DNA from: Prolixibacteraceae bacterium
GTDB taxonomy: Bacteria; Bacteroidota; Bacteroidia; Bacteroidales; Prolixibacteraceae
DNA: 5,277 bases
Assembly (NCBI GenBank): GCA_014380255.1
Contig: JACMKG010000314.1
Coordinates: 1 to 5,277 of the forward strand
Direction of reading: 5' to 3'
Each line of letters starts with the position of its first letter. Position 1 is the first letter of the stretch. The translations under genes were made by a program, and so were the position numbers. Shown in pieces: positions 5,094-5,277 of the stretch. The notes below the pieces were generated by a model. That model worked only from the letters and a program-made list of their open reading frames with translations. It ran no database searches and had not been told where the DNA came from.

Positions 5094-5104
5094 AATTTAC
5101 ATTT
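5094..5104 (+). repeat. Right copy of 11-bp flanking direct repeat of the outer element
   Basis: AATTTACATTT directly follows the right terminal inverted repeat and matches 4391-4401 exactly in the same orientation. Confidence 0.6.
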
Positions 5105-5222
5105 TATCAAAAATCTACCTCCTGTCATACCCTTTTCATTAAAAAAACCCAGGTGTTTTTCTCCTTGAATCCATCCCGGATTTTAGCTGCTGAATAGTCT
5201 TCGGAGCCATCCCTCTGTCAAA
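5105..5222. other. Non-coding spacer with a weak hairpin
   Basis: I see no supported gene here. The run around 5141-5160 can form a weak stem (AAAAAC with GTTTTT around CCAGGT) with A/T runs on both sides. It could act as a terminator for a gene arriving from beyond the right edge on the minus strand, but this is not well supported. Confidence 0.3.
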
Positions 5223-5277
5223 GGTCATTCGAAGATCGTTCGAAGGTCGTTCGAAGGTCGTTCGAAGGTTATTCGTA
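5223..5277 (+). repeat. Five tandem copies of an 11-bp TTCGAA-containing repeat
   Basis: The units are GGTCATTCGAA, GATCGTTCGAA, GGTCGTTCGAA, GGTCGTTCGAA and GGTTATTCGTA, end to end with no spacer. The middle two are identical and the outer ones are more worn. Each unit holds the palindrome TTCGAA or a variant. The array touches the window edge, so its true length is unknown. The 11-bp period is not a multiple of three, which argues against a coding repeat. Confidence 0.9.

Larger units (their letters stand above)
4402..5094. mobile_element. Outer non-autonomous transposon-like element (IS4-like ends), interrupted by a second element
   Basis: AATGTCGTTTAGTTA (4403-4417) is repeated exactly in inverted orientation as TAACTAAACGACATT (5079-5093), and an 11-bp direct repeat AATTTACATTT sits outside both ends. 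The exact ends are uncertain by a base (C4402 and A5094 do not match). The ends resemble, from memory, the IS4 terminal repeat (TAATGCCGATCAGTTAAGG). Removing the inner element and one TAACTA (341 bp) leaves about 352 bp and a reconstructed right end TTAGTTAAGGA that looks still more like IS4. No transposase frame exists inside, so it would depend on an enzyme supplied elsewhere. Most of its length is a long imperfect hairpin (4477-4633). The IS4 assignment is an inference; the repeats are seen directly. Confidence 0.65.

Noticed and set aside
4856..5095. Open reading frame of 79 codons on plus
   Set aside because: It runs through the hairpin cluster and the right ends of both elements. Its repeated 'GNPLT/GNSLT' residues come from the DNA palindromes, and it has no family resemblance or plausible start context.
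5139..5276. Minus-strand frame open to the right edge, ending GMDSRRKTPGFF
   Set aside because: Its upstream part is the 11-bp tandem array, whose period is not a multiple of three, and the remaining 30 or so residues match nothing I recognise. Flanking sequence would be needed to call a gene.
5223..5277. CRISPR array
   Set aside because: The units are 11 bp, contiguous and without spacers.

Overview
The window looks like chromosome of a member of the Bacteroidota, probably order Bacteroidales or a relative. The evidence is a C-terminal piece of a COG4299-type acyltransferase, a beta-barrel protein with a GxGxGR-plus-helix insert, an antitoxin/RelE-like pair of a kind common in that phylum, TAnnTTTG-like -7 promoter elements, few Shine-Dalgarno sequences, and moderate AT richness. 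This placement is inferred from sequence style and protein families, not from a marker gene.

Layout. 1-259: the 3' end of a membrane acyltransferase gene that begins outside the window. 260-908: a compact antitoxin/toxin operon preceded by a 21-bp hairpin. This unit is bracketed by a 41-bp direct repeat (220-260 and 909-949, 39/41 identical) made of the last codons and stop codon of the acyltransferase gene. The arrangement reads as insertion, or recombination, of a toxin-antitoxin cassette at the gene's 3' end. 948-987: a strong bidirectional terminator. 998-2359 (minus): an exported outer-membrane beta-barrel protein of unknown function. 2570-3385 (plus): panB, the first step of pantothenate synthesis, with a recognisable -7 element. 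3386-3586: an intergenic region rich in short repeats. 3587-4279 (plus): an RluA/RluD-family rRNA or tRNA pseudouridine synthase, followed by an excellent intrinsic terminator (4321-4366).

4367-5277 holds no credible gene but much structure. An outer transposon-like unit (about 4402-5094) has 15-bp perfect terminal inverted repeats that resemble IS4-family ends and an 11-bp flanking direct repeat. It contains a long multi-tier hairpin (4477-4633) and no transposase. A second, smaller miniature element (4744-5078) has 16-bp perfect terminal inverted repeats and a 6-bp target duplication, TAACTA. It is inserted at the inner edge of the outer element's right repeat, so the two are nested. The inner element carries its own 19-bp internal inverted repeat and a cluster of short GC-rich hairpins. 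The window ends in five tandem copies of an 11-bp TTCGAA-containing unit that may continue past the edge.

The genes do not form one pathway: panB and the pseudouridine synthase are housekeeping, the barrel protein is envelope-related, and the toxin-antitoxin pair and nested miniature elements are accessory. The most interesting parts are the cassette-like toxin-antitoxin insertion and the nested, highly structured non-autonomous elements.
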